Below, one piece after another: positions 11,381-23,389 of a DNA stretch of 64,000 bases. Within the stretch, counting starts at the first letter, position 1; each line of letters begins with the position of its first letter. Under the pieces are notes generated by a model. The model ran no database searches, was not told where the DNA came from, and saw only the letters and a list, made by a program, of their open reading frames with translations. The stretch is from Scilla litardierei (taxonomy: Eukaryota > Streptophyta > Magnoliopsida > Asparagales > Asparagaceae): positions 1 through 64,000 of the forward strand of contig JAULAV010003394.1 of NCBI GenBank assembly GCA_030789695.1. The letters are read 5' to 3'. The translations under genes and the position numbers were made by a program.

Positions 11381-12254
11381 TGGTTCGGTTGGGGATAAAA
11401 GAAATGGAAAGAAATTGCCGAAAATAAATAGGCAGAAGTTGAAGTAGTTATCCAAGTGAACGGGTGCCATGATCAGTTCGAGAGTAGTTTTAGAAACTGA
11501 ATGGGTGAGAAAGAACTGAAAAGTGTTCAAAAAATATGTGAAGAGGCGGGAAGAAGAAGAAACGAAAACGCGAAAAGACGTAAGTTAGATCGGAAACGGT
11601 TTAAAAAACTGAGTTAGTCGGCTAATAGATTGGTTAGTCGACTAAGGTAACAGAAACTATCGAGATCGCACTGTTCGGATTTTAATAATAACAAATATTA
11701 AAAAAATTTGAAAAAATAAATATTACGTTGGAAAGTATGGTAGAGGGTGAAATGAATTTAAGGCTTTTAATAAAATTGGTCAAGGCATTAAATATTGATG
11801 AGGTAAAGTCCTCATTCCAAGATGAAATAAAATTTCGGATTTCTAGGCAAGGAAGTGGCCGAATGAGAAAGGGACATGTGGCCTGGAGTGCTTGGGAAAA
11901 GGGAAGTTTAAATGCCTTTTACCAAGGTGATATAATGAAAGCTAATTATGGATTCCAAGGCAAGATATGCGGCCAACACAAGAAGCCAAAAAAACCTTTC
12001 TCAGGTAAGAGTTTAAGTAGGTAAGAATTTAAGAATTTTAAAAAAAAATTCATAAATAATTTGATCAAACCGAATTCACAGAAGAAAGGTACATCGAATT
12101 ATTTTTTGAACATTCCTAATAGATAGGAACCAAAATTAAACTGAGTAAAAAAATCTGGATATATTAGTCGATTAAACAAGACTTTAGTCGACTAAAAAAA
12201 TAATTATCATAAAATTATAAGAAAATTCCAGAAATTCACACAAATTGGAAAACA
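11381..12254 (-). other. Probable 3' region of copia E2, no gene
   Basis: AT-rich sequence between the E1 LTR and the end of a minus-strand RNase H. It contains TTAGTCGACTAA-type palindromes (about 11633-11645 and 12170-12200), the same motif found in the 5' LTR of E2 (20781-20945), so it may be the remains of E2's 3' untranslated region and LTR. A 98-codon plus-strand open frame (11728-12024) matches no family I recognise and is probably chance. Confidence 0.35.
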
Positions 12255-13510
12255 TTAAATGGAAAATTCAGATTCACTGATGATGCCTAGATCTCTTCTA
12301 AGTTTGATGAAAGATTCCTCTTTCAAAGGCTTAGTTAAGATATCGGTAATTTGATGTTCAGTGGAAATGAATTTCAAAACTATATCCCCTTTTTGTACAT
12401 GATCATCTAAAAAGTGATGACGGACATCTATATGCTTAGTGCGTGAATGATGAACTGGATTCTTAGACAAATTAATTGCACTAGTGTTATCACACATTAT
12501 AGGACATGTGGAACATTCAATGCCATAATCTAAGATAGTTTGTTTCATCCATAAAATTTGTGCACATGCTAACCCAGCGGCAATATATTCTGCCTCTGTG
12601 GTAGATAATGAAACAGAATTTTGGTTTTGCTAAACCATGAGACCAGAGCATGTCCAAGAAAATGACATGTACCACTGGTACTTTTTCGATCTGATTTGCA
12701 ACCAGCAAAATCTGCGTCACTATATGATAATAAATCATATGTGCTAGTTTTAGGATAAAATAACCCAAAATCAGAAGTATGTTTAACCTCTCTAATTATC
12801 CGTTTTACAGCAGTAAGATGTGAAATCTTAGGATCTGCTTGAAAATGTGCGCATAAACAAACTGAACACATAATATCTGGTCTACTAGCAGTTAAATAAA
12901 GTAGAGAGCCAATCATACCTTTGTAAAGACGTTGATCAACACTCTTACCATTTAAATCTTTGTCTAGTGATGTAGATGTACTTATTGGAGTATGTTTATC
13001 AGCAGAAGTCTCTAAACCAAAACACTTGATGAGTTCTTTGGCATACTTTGATTGATGGATGCAGATACCTTCCTTCATTTGTTTGATTTGAAGTCCAAGG
13101 AAGTAGTTGAGTTCGCCCATATAACTCATTTCAAATTCCTTCTGCATAATCTTAGAAAAATCTAAACAAAGAGTTTCATTAGCAGAACCAAATATAATAT
13201 CGTCAACATATATTTGAATAATAATGATGTCAGATTTTATATTTTTAATAAACAGAGTTGAATCAATTTTACCAATTTTATAACCAAAATTTAAAAGATA
13301 ACTTTTCAATCGATCATACCAAGCACGAGGTGCTTGTTTGAGACCATATAAAGCTTTCTTTAGTTTGAAAATATGATTTTCTAAATTCTCATGAGTAAAA
13401 CCAGGAGGTTGTTCAACATAAACTTTCTCCTTGAGAAAACCATTTAAAAAATCACTTTTAACATCCATTTGAAATAATTTAAAATCTTTAAAACATGCAA
13501 ATGATAAAAG
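12255..13510 (-). pseudogene. Copia RT-RNase H fragment (probably E2)
   Basis: The minus-strand frame from 13510 reads the second half of RT, beginning just before QMDVKSDFLNG, with YVDDIIFGS as the catalytic motif, then NYFLGLQI and DADFAGCKSDRKSTSG of RNase H. A frameshift near 12630 moves the end of RNase H (KTKHIDVRHHFL, TDILTKPLKE) to another frame that stops at 12255. The 5' part of RT is absent: at 13511 the sequence switches abruptly to an LTR of another family. It fits the missing 3' half of E2, whose gag-integrase lies at 16145-19292, but direct continuity is lost. Confidence 0.85.
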
Positions 13511-15384
13511 TGTAATGCCCTACAAGCTACTGCACAAGTACTAGAGGGGGGTGAATAGTACTTTAAAAATAACAAGGATTATAATTCCTAATTATCGTGC
13601 AAACAACTACCAAATCAATTTGCGGAAGCTTAAATTGAAGACAACAACAAAATTAACAATGCTAACAATAGATATTACTGGGTTCGGATCCACCCAAGTC
13701 TCTCCGACTTGTTCCCGGTGATCCTACGTCCCAACCACCCGGATACCCTCCGGATAGTTGAGTTAGAAACCCTAACTCAAGATTTCCACTATGAAATACT
13801 TGTGAAAAACCTCCACAAGTCAAATCATACAAAATGTAATTTGTGACTCCCACAACCCAGGATCACAACCACACTCTCACAACCGAGAGTGAAACTTACA
13901 ATTCAAATATGAAATGAAATAAGAAACTTCTTACCGACAAAATACCTATGCCTTGAGTATTGCTTACGAATTAGGGCAAGGATGATTTTGAGGAAGAAGA
14001 AGTGGCACCAAACCCTAGCTCCAAGATGTAGATCAGCGATGGAGAGCTATGGGGATGTTGGTGACCTAGAATCAAGCACTTGGCTTGGAAGGCTTCACAC
14101 TCAATGAATCTCTCTTTGGAAGTAAGAGTGAGGAGAGATTATTGAATGGAATGAATGAGCTTTGAATGAGCTTGGAATGATTTCTCTTGATCTCTAAACT
14201 TGCAATAATATCAGCCTTGAGTGCAATGAATACAGCTCAACAAGTATTTATAGGATAGAGGAGAGAGAGAAAGAAATTCGAGTCATTAAATGCTCCAACG
14301 GCTCTTTTCTGAACCCAACTAGTCGGTCAAAGAACAACCACCGACCGACTAGTTCATCAACTAGTCGGTCGGTCAATTAACGTATACCGACTAATGAGTG
14401 AACAGAGAAAATATCAAAGCACATACATAAGGAACTAGTCGGTCTAAGAAGAGTAGCTGACCGACTAGTTTCACAACTAGTCGGTCGGTTACTCAACGTA
14501 GACCGACTAACAGATAAAACTGAAGTTTGAGCAGAAATAGACTTAGTCGGTCTAAGAACAAATGTTGACCAACTAATTCACCAACTAGTTGGTCACCAAA
14601 TGAGCATAGACCGACTAACGATAAACAGTAAGTTAGGTGAAAAATTGGCATGTACAGTAAAACTAAACTAGTCGGTCCAAAAAGGAAAGTTGACCAACTA
14701 GTTCATCAACTAGTCGGTCGATCAATGAACACAGACCGACTAATGATAAACAGTAGCTTAGGCTCAAATGTGCATGTACAGGGAAAGCTCAACTAGTCGG
14801 TCACAGAGCATCATTGACCGACTAGTTCAGAAACTAGTTGGTCGGTGAGTCAACTTAGACCGACTAACTGTAAACAGTAAAGAGCTTGAAAATGACTGAG
14901 AAGAACTAGTCGGTCCAAGAGGCTTTGCCGACCGACTAGATCACCATCTAGTCGGTCAGTTCTTCTTCTTGAACCAACTAACATGCACAAGAAGTCGCGA
15001 ATCGAAGCGCGAAGCTTCGGGAAGGATTGTATGGACTTCTACTAAGATCCTAGAGCTAAGATATGAGCGTTATGAAGATTTAAACCGTAAGACCTACTCA
15101 AGGCTTAACATTCTACGAAAGAAGCTTAAAGACTATAAATAAAACTTGACGATACCGTCTTCAATAGCTTCAATCGAATCTTCATGACTTCTAAATTGGT
15201 CCATAAGCTTCAACAAAGCTTTAGGCATACGATCACGTGCTTTGAGAAGTCTTGAGACGTCGTAATTGATATTCATATGAATTTGGCGACGATCTCCATA
15301 ACTGCGCTCACAAAGTGTTAGTTCACGTTATATGTATGTTTGTTCATCATCCAAAACCAAATCCGAGGAGTCCAATATCCAACA
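13511..15384 (-). repeat. 3' LTR of copia EC (1,874 bp)
   Basis: On the plus strand it starts TGTAATGCCCTACAAGC and ends CCAATATCCAACA, so in its own orientation it begins TGTTGGATATTGG and ends GGCATTACA. It is homologous to the 5' LTR of ED (54285-56032), including the block CTAGAGGGGGGTGAATAGT and the array of ACTAGTCGGTC palindromes (14310-14965) with a TATA box (CTATAAATAC on the minus strand, 14244-14255). Its polypurine tract CCAAAAAGGGGGAGAA lies at 15385-15400. It is wedged inside the pol gene of E2; no target duplication is visible (AAAAG on one side, foreign tail sequence on the other). Confidence 0.85.
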
Positions 15385-16091
15385 TTCTCCCCCTTTTTGG
15401 TGATGACAAACCAACATAAACAATAATCAAAAATAATAATTCAAATGAAATTTACTTACTCCCCCTGCATTGATGACACGTTAATTCCAATTTAAACAAT
15501 AATAATACGCATCAAGCAGACGAGTGAAGTATATAAAATTAGAATCGATTATTGAAATATCGAATACCAAATGTAGGTTATTGAAATATCGGATTTGAAA
15601 ATCCATTTATATATCTTAACTCCCCCTGAATCTAACATATCAAGTTAGATTCTTGGAATAATGCTTTAAATTTTCATTTAGCACATCGTTATTATTATAT
15701 CTCTCCCCCTTTGGCATAAGCAAAAATAGCGGGAGGATAACAACGACAACAACAATGGCCTCAAATTAAAAAGCACGGGAGTCGTAGAATACGACGACGG
15801 TTCAAGTGACACCAAAAGAAATACGAATAAAATCAAGGCGTGTCAATGAAACCATAGTCGAAAACCGTAATACGAAATCACCAAAACTCAAATCATTTTT
15901 ACGGATTGAGTTATGGAATATACTCTCCAATATCAACATTCTTGGTTAATTAAGTGCATGGAAAACAATTCTATGTTTCCATAGAAGAAATTTCTATTAA
16001 ACCAAGTTAATATCGTCGAGCGACGGAATCAAACATCAGAGACATAAAAAATATAAATTGTGCACAATAGAATGAAATGTCAACTGCGATG

Positions 16092-16123
<32 letters not shown>

Positions 16124-16140
16124 GACCCAGAGTACATCAA
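15385..16140 (-). other. 3' untranslated tail of EC with four polypurine-like tracts
   Basis: The sequence is homologous in order to the 3' tail of EB (25860-26500). It contains four AGGGGGAG tracts on the minus strand, at about 15385-15400, 15458-15468, 15619-15628 and 15701-15712. Only the first abuts the LTR. The upper border near 16140 is where integrase coding similarity of E2 stops, next to a TA microsatellite. No gene is present. Confidence 0.65.
16090..16118. repeat. TA dinucleotide microsatellite
   Basis: About 13-14 uninterrupted TA units lie next to the junction between the E2 integrase remnant and the EC tail. Confidence 0.9.
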
Positions 16141-16144
16141 ATAT

Positions 16145-19100
16145 AAACATCACTGATAAAGGTAATATATTCTCTTCATCATCAATGATGATGGGAGAAT
16201 TAGATGAGGGGTTTTCATCAAATGTGACATGTAAAGATTCTTCAACCGTTGAAGTTCTTTTGTTAAATACTTTGTAGGCTTTTCTACGTGTTGAGTATCC
16301 AACAAAAATACCTTCATCAGATTTTGAATCAAATTTATCTAATGCATCTTTAGTATTAAGAATGAAACACTTACATCCAAACACTTTAAAATAAGATACA
16401 TGGGGAATGCGATTAAAGAATAATTCAAAACAAGTTTTATTAAGTAATGGCCTTATAAGAACTTTATTCATAATGTAGCAAGCAGTTGCGACAGCTTCTG
16501 CCTAAAAATATTTTGGTAGATTACTATCACAAAGCATTGTTCTAGCACATTCTTGTAAAGTTCTATTTTTCCTTTCTACTACTCCATTTTGTGGAGGGGC
16601 ACGAGAAAAAGAAAAATTGTGTGTAATGCCATTTTCATTACAAAACTTGGTCAAAGAATCATTTTCAAATTCTCCCCCATGATCACTACGAATAGTGACA
16701 ATGTTAGAGGATTTGATCTTTTGTATCTTTTTACAAAAAATTGAAAATTCTTCAAAAGCATCATTCTTATTTTGTAAGAATATAACCCAAGTATATCTAG
16801 AATAATCATCAACAATGACAAATGCATATCTACTTTTATTCAAAGAGGCTACTCTTGAAGGACCAAACAAATCTAAATGTAGAAGTTCTAATGATCTCTT
16901 TGTTGAGATAATACCTTTTGATTTAAAAGAGGATTTATGCATTTTTCCTTGTTGACAAGCATCACAAAAATATTTGTGTTTGAAAGAAATATTTGGCATT
17001 CCATTTACTAATTTGTGTTTTGAAATATGTGCTAGATTTTTTGAAATTTGTGTGTCCAAAACATTTATGCCATAAAAGTGTATCATCTAAAGTAATCATT
17101 AAACAATGATTATTAGTGGTAATAGACATGCATAAGATATAAATGTTATTCTTACGCTTACCACGAAATAAAATGGATGACATATCAGAATCATAAATAA
17201 TGCAATCATTTTGTTCAAAAACTATTTTGTAATTTTTATCGCATAACTGACTAATGGAAAGTAAGTTGTGTTTCAAACCGTCAACCAGGTGAACATTCTC
17301 AATGATAGGCTGATTTGCATTACCAACTGTTCCAGTGCATATGATTTTGCCCTTTTTGTTGTCACCAAAGGTAACTGTGCCTCCATCTTTATATATAATG
17401 TTAGAAAGCAAGTTGATATTTCCCGTCATATGTTTTGAACATCCACTGTCCAAAATCCATCTTTCCTTTTTAGATACCTGAAAGATAAAACATTAAGCAT
17501 TGGTACCCCTTTTTGAGGGTCCTTGGGATTAGATTTTTGGAAGCCAAACCTAAGTGGAATTTGGCTTTCTAATGTAATCATCAGAATAAACAATAGAGTG
17601 CATATAAGTAGAAATATAATTATTTCTATCTTTTAAACACGAAACCTTAGGAACCCATATACTAATTGTAGTAGGTTTCATAGGAAATGTCTTTGAAATG
17701 TTAGTAACATTTCTTTGTGAAGAAGAAGTAGAAGTGTTTACTTTCTTCGTATAAATGAATGTGTGATTCTTCTTTTGTGGTGTAACAAAGGTAGTTTTTT
17801 CACAAGAAGAAGAATTGTTATAAGACTTGGGAATATCCTTATGACAATATCCTAGTCCTTGTCTATGATTTGCTGGATATTGAATTCTTAGCAAATCATC
17901 GAGATTTGTCTTTCCTTTGTTAAATTTATTAACATGGGAAGACATCTCGTCGTATTTCATCTTTAGTGATGAAATATTTTTATCCATTTCGGATATTTGT
18001 GTGTGAAGTTCTAGATTCTTAGTTTTGAGAATATCATTCTCTTTACTAAGATCCAAATTTTGAGAAGATGTATTCTCAATATGTATGGAATTTGGTGTAG
18101 TGTTTTTAGAAGAAGATAATTCTTGCTATTTAATAAGGAGATCGTCATTATTCTGTTTCAAAGATTTATGTTGACCATTCAACTTTTTGAAACGAGAATA
18201 GAGATCTTTCAATGCTTCTAATAATTCATCATTATTAAAGGAACTTACCTCTTCTTCATTATCTTGTGCCATAAAGCACATATTAGCACTTTCATCATTG
18301 TCATCTTCATCATCTGAAGATTCATCCCATGTTGCTGCAAATGCTTTCTTCATCTTGTCAAACTTCCTTTCTCTTCTGGATTGATCGTTGTTGTTGGAAG
18401 TTTTGAACTTTGCTTTGAGAAGTAGACAATCTTTCTTCATATGTCCTGGCCTATTACAATTGAAGCAAAGAGAAGAGTCAGTATTTTTAGATTTATTATT
18501 ATACTTACCTTTTTGAAAGAACTTTCTGAAGTTCTTGGCAAAGAATGCCATATCATCATCTGAATCTTCATTATCTGATGTTGCGTTGAAGGCGAGTACT
18601 TTCTTCTTCTGATCTGATTCTTCTTTCGCATCTTGCAATGTAACTTCATGTGCCATTAAGTTACCAATTAGATCTTCCATTGATAAGGTGGAAAGATCAT
18701 TGGCTTCCTCAATAGCAGTGATCTTTGGACGCCATTCTGGGGAGAGTACCTTAAGAATCTTGCGTACCTGATCAAGAGAAGAGTAAACTTTTCCAAGAGC
18801 ATTAAGAGAATTAATAATGTTAGTGAACCTGGTGTTCATTTCTCCAATCGTCTCTTTGTCTTGCATCTTGAACAACTCATATTTATGAACCAAGGAAGCA
18901 ATCTTGGTTTCCTTTACTTTATTGGTTCCTTCATGAGTTACCTCGAGTATGTGCCAAATTTCCTTTGCACTTTTGGCCTGAGATACTCGATTAAACTCAT
19001 GTTTATCCATGGCATAGAATAAAGCATTCATGGCTTTTGAGTTGTTGGTCATTGCAGATTTGTCGTTGCCGGTCCAATCAGCAACAGGTGTTTCTGGCTT

Positions 19101-19292
19101 TGTGTATCCTGTCTCTACGATGTCCCAAATCTCATAATTCATACTTTAGAGATGAATCTCCATTCGTATTTTCCAATATGAGTAATTTGAACCATCAAAT
19201 AGAGGAGGACGAGTTTGAGAGTGCCCTTCAGGATGCTGATTGTAGTTGTGTGGACCGGCGTTCATGTTTGATGTTGAGGAACTTGCTGCCAT
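16145..19292 (-). pseudogene. Copia E2 gag-protease-integrase, broken
   Basis: Starts at ATG 19292-19290, 10 bases after the primer site. Gag contains a zinc knuckle CFNCNRPGHMKKDC (intact C2HC). Protease begins WILDSGCSKHMTG (about 17453). Integrase follows with a zinc region (LWHKCFGH; CDACQQGK), SDHGGEFEND and PPQNGVVERKNRTL, so the DDE core can be read. Breaks: in-frame TAA at 19146-19148, in-frame TAG at 18126-18128, a frameshift near 17040 in the integrase zinc region and TAG at 16502-16504. Gag also ends at a TAA conserved in two other copies (see the 17478-17534 feature). Similarity to copia pol stops near 16145, where RT should start. It is the 5' half of an element whose RT may lie at 12255-13510. 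Confidence 0.9.
17478..17534 (-). other. E2 gag/pol junction: 57-nt intron-like segment with TAA
   Basis: In minus orientation the codons for WLPK are followed by ATCTAATCCC, where TAA stops gag, and 57 bases later by TTTTATCTTTCAG|GTATC, a good plant 3' splice-site sequence. The base after AG begins the frame of the protease (VSKKERWILDSG). The same layout occurs in EB (60 nt) and ED (59 nt). In E2 the first two bases are AT rather than GT, so a donor is not convincing here. Confidence 0.5.
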
Positions 19293-19301
19293 CTTAGCCT
19301 T

Positions 19302-19313
19302 GCTTTGATACCA
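19302..19313 (-). other. Primer binding site of E2
   Basis: The minus strand reads TGGTATCAAAGC, one base away from the canonical initiator tRNA-Met complement TGGTATCAGAGC, three bases inside the end of the LTR (TTACA at 19316-19320). Confidence 0.8.
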
Positions 19314-19315
19314 AA

Positions 19316-21287
19316 TGTAATTCTAGCCTGAAAGGATCAAATACACTAGAGGGGGGGGGGGTGAATAGTGTATATTAAAAAAAATTAACTGTTGCAATTA
19401 AAGAGTTACTTCTAATTGCTTAAGATGTGCATGTTGGATATGGAAGACGTTAGTACACCCTTGTAGGGGATGTACGAGGGAATACGGACCTCGAACGTCG
19501 CGTACACGAAGTCGTGTGCAAAGGGAATATGTTCCCTTGCGGAGAGGATCTCTAGATTGATTGGAAAGTCGCATTATATGTGCATAAGTGCATGCGACAT
19601 ATGGCTAATAAAGGGGTAATATCTTAAGCTTATATTGTACCATGCATATGGTACAACTTAAGCTTATAATATGCCATGTACGATGGTACACCTTAGTTAA
19701 ATTGTTCCAAAGGAACAATTACTCCTAAAATAACTACCTTGGGGGCTATAAATAAGACCCAAGGGTTAGCCATTTCCTTACACTTTTGCATGGCATTCTT
19801 GCATGCATTTCATTCTAGCGAAGCTCTGCCGAAATCCTTCCTCTATCTTTATCCAAGTTCTTAATCTAAAAGTAGAGATTTAGATTGTGGATTTAGTAGC
19901 CTTACTCCATTCGTGAGAAGACTCGATCCGTCGTGGCGAATCCGAAGGCGAAGTTCTGTGACTACCGTGCCGCATACGCAAGCGTAAGTCTCAACTTCAT
20001 TTATCGATCCTAACTCTGTTTTGGCAGGATACTACAGTGCAGAGAGTAAAGTATGTAGACAATGTAAATCAAACGCAAACACAGAGATTTATCCTGGTTC
20101 AGATCCTCTTGATCCTACTCCAGTCCTCTACCCCGTAGAGATTTTCAATCCACTATAATCACTTGCCCCGCAAGCACCAACTTACAAAAATGGCGACACT
20201 CCCCGTGTCCCAAACTTTATACAATCTCAAAAGAGATTCAAACCTGTTAAATAAGAAATAGAAAAACACTTATAGCCTTGTTATGAATTTAGAATGAAAT
20301 TCAAGGATGGTGTTTAAAAGGAGACTTCAAGATGTATAAGATATATAATGAAGAGCAATACTTGAAGTTCTCTGGTTCATAAAAGAAGAGAGAGATCAAT
20401 CGATTTCTTCTTACAATTATGAACACAAACAACTTTCTAAAATGATGTTTAAAAAGACAAAATTGCTTCAAGGAAGAAAAATTCAATTTCCAAAAGATCT
20501 ATGATTAAGAATCTTGAAGTTCTTCTGTTCTCATAAGAAGAGAGAAACTTATGGATTTCTTCTTGCAAATGAGAAAAGGGCAACTAAGGCAAGATTGCTT
20601 AGAATCAACAATTCTTGGAAGAAAGAGAGAAGAAAGTTGTGTGAAGAGAATGAGGGGTATGCCCACTTATTTATAGTATTTCTGGGCAGTTATTCTGAAA
20701 GAAAATGGGGGGAAAAGGAGTTTCCTACCGTTCAGAAACGGTCTGGAAAGTTTCAGTTAAAACGGACACAAAAACTTCATTAGTCGACTAAAGAAGTCTT
20801 AGTCGACTAAAAGTCAAACTTTGGAATTTTTGACTGAAATTTTAACGGTAAGTTTCTGAAGTTGACTGAAGACTACTCAGAAATTTTCAGGTCAAAATTC
20901 GAACAAAAAGTTTTTAGTCGACTAATGGTGGACTTAGTCGACCAGGACAGAAAAATGTGAATTTTGACTTTTCTAAAAAAGGTTGTTTAGGATATGTTAT
21001 TAGGAACCCAGGACTTAGATGGATTTCATATTCAAGGCTCTGAAATCTATAAAGTATAAAAATACATCAGTCCGTAGATTTCCGTAGATATATATGATGA
21101 GCTTCATGTGAGTATTTGAGATGCCTTTATGCAGGGATTCCTTATCAAGTGATTATTGTCCAAGCGTAGATATATTAGGAATCTGCATATATGCATAGAT
21201 AGAGTGAGTAGCAATAATAATAGTTGTCACATCAAAATCATATGGAATAGAATAGGAAAGTGAACATGGGATTATGAAATCTCAACA
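19316..21287 (-). repeat. 5' LTR of copia E2, interrupted by a solo LTR
   Basis: Boundaries on the plus strand are TGTAATTCTAGCC at 19316 and ATGAAATCTCAACA ending at 21287. The inserted solo LTR (19432-20036) plus one duplication copy must be removed, leaving about 1.36 kb. It carries TTAGTCGACTAA palindromes at 20781-20945 and a minus-strand TATA box CTATAAATAAG (20667-20678). Beyond 21287 the sequence is the LTR of EB, showing that E2 inserted into the EB 3' LTR. The run of ten G (about 19351-19360) belongs to the CTAGAGGGG..GTGAATAGT block common to this LTR class. Confidence 0.8.
19432..20036 (+). mobile_element. Solo LTR of E1 family with 5-bp duplication
   Basis: Begins TGTTGGATATGG and ends GGATACTACA, homologous to the E1 LTR but 605 instead of 551 bases. 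It is flanked by perfect direct repeats GTGCA (19427-19431 and 20037-20041), proof of integration followed by LTR-LTR recombination. Palindromes such as TGTACCATGCATATGGTACA lie upstream of its TATA box GGCTATAAATAAG (19744-19756). Confidence 0.93.
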
Positions 21288-21937
21288 GAGGTTTCCTTAT
21301 AACCCACTTATAGAAACCCTACAAGTGAAATCGAAATACAATCGATTGACGTTGACTCCCACAACTTGGGAGCAAGCAAACCACTCTCACAACCCGAGAG
21401 CAAATTCAAATAACGAAAGTTATGAAATATAAAAGCAACACTTACAAGCACATATGTGTCACGCCTCGCTTCCCAAAATGGACGGAAGCGAAACGTGACG
21501 AGGCCCGCTTAGGCCAGAGCTTAGAAGCTCGGACCCAATAAGCGTCTGTAGAGGTACCATTTTAAAACATTTTCAGGTTCTTGCATTATTATAGTTCGAA
21601 ACAACAAAAGTGCAGAAAGGAAGTTGCATTCATTAAATTAGAGATATGATATCCAACAAGTACAAAGTCTAAAAAGAAGCCTAAGCGTGGCAACAAACTA
21701 TCTAAAGAAAACTGAAAGTAGTAACCTCTGAAAGTGGCGACTAAAAGACCTCAAGGTCTGGTCCTCGTCAGGCACGTGCTCTGGGTCGACGTCCTCGGCT
21801 CCTCGTACTCCAGTGAGACTGCCTCGTCCACGAACTCTGGCTAAATACCTGACGTACAGCACCCAAGAAAAAGGAACTGTACGTCAGGTAAAGTCTACAA
21901 GAGGGGTTAGACTTTACTGCAAGTGCACCGAACTTTA

Positions 21938-22017
21938 AACAACGGTTTACTGGTTGATTAGCATGCTGAGGTTCTTTTACACAACAGTTTACTGGTTGAT
22001 TAGCATGCTGAGGTTAC
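21938..22017 (+). repeat. Two-copy tandem duplication
   Basis: The unit ACAACGGTTTACTGGTTGAT..GCATGCTGAGGTT occurs twice head to tail with few differences (unit about 41 bases), within the first 600 bases of the solo LTR. Confidence 0.8.
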
Positions 22018-22274
22018 AACAAGTACAAGAGAAGTAACGTAGCAGGAAAGTAAAGCGTAGCAGGCAGTAGTCATAGCGTGTGCTACCGACTACGGGACTA
22101 ACCTAAAGGTGTCAGGACAAGACGAAGACAGACAAGACAGGTAGGACACGACACGACACGGCACGACACGACACGACACGAAGAGTTCACGCCTTACGGT
22201 TCGAGGGGGATCAGACCCTCTCACCGTGCGTACGCTCAACCCTACCCCAAAACCCCAGAACTCAGGACAGGAAG

Positions 22275-22494
22275 CACGGAGATCACTTTCGCAAGGAAAG
22301 CACCTGAAACGCCCGTAGGCTTTTTGTAACACGGAGATCACTCCCGCAAGGAGAGCATCTGAAACGCCCGCAGGCTTTTTGTAACACAGAGATCACTCCC
22401 GCAAGGAGAGCATCTGAAACGCCCGCAGGCTTTTTGTAACACAGAGATCACTCCTGCAAGGAGAGCATCTGAAACGCCCGCAGGCTTTTTGTAA
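22275..22494 (+). repeat. Four tandem 55-bp repeats
   Basis: Units start at 22275, 22330, 22385 and 22440, each beginning CAC(G/A)GAGATCACT and ending TTTTTGTAA. Copies 2-4 are almost identical and copy 1 is more diverged, indicating stepwise expansion. Followed by two shorter units AGTGACAAGACA(C/T)GACCAG (about 22498-22550). Confidence 0.92.
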
Positions 22495-23389
22495 CACAGT
22501 GACAAGACACGACCAGTGTGGATAACAGTGACAAGACATGACCAGTGTACGGGAGAGTTATTCTAGGGTGTCCACACACATGCACACACATGATAGCCCT
22601 ACAGCATCAAAGTTGTTGTTGTCATGCTCAGACTTCGTCGTCAAGTCTGAGTCGTCAGGGGCGTCCCGGACGCTATCATTTCACGTCCGGTTCTATACAT
22701 TCAGAGTCTAACAGTTCTAGCAATCTAAGACCAAAGCACGGTCAAAAACGCAAGTGGGTACACTTGCCTGCGATGGCGAGTGTGTCGTCCTCTCGAAGCG
22801 TCCCGTCCAAGCGTCTCGTCCGCAGAAGTCCGTCTGAAATATCGCCACGGCGACGATGTCAGGTCTCAAATTCATCAAATCCTATTATGGTTCGTTTCTA
22901 GGTTTTCGGGACTATCCTATTCGTCAATAGTCACTTTTTGATGTATCAAGCTAATCGACGATCTATCCTATGTGCACAGTCAAATTAGTCTGTTCGTCGA
23001 TTTTCTATGTTCAAACAACATTTTACAGGAGCTGGAAAGTAAATTTTAGTTCAAGTTGACGGTTTTTAGTTTAGGGTTCAGTCAGCTATTGTGGGGGTTT
23101 CTACGAGTTTCGGGGAACCAACCTGAACCGGAGTTTGTTGTAGATTGGATGTCGTGTCTGATCGGAGGACTCCTCAGCTTCAGATCTGGTCCTCGCACGA
23201 TTCTCCAAAAGTCGAAACTTGCGACGAAGGCCTACGACGTGTCGCAACATCGTAGACGGCAAATCCGCGAAGTAGCACGTCCAAGTGGGGCCCACAGCAG
23301 TGCTAGGGGTCCAAGGGGGCCCACAACACCTCAGGAGCACTTGGGGGGCCCACCACAGAAGTTGGTGTGGGAGAAACAATGTTGCGACG

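Noticed and set aside
11728..12024. 98-codon plus-strand open frame
   Set aside because: No family recognised, AT-rich surroundings with retroelement palindromes; cannot be supported as a gene.
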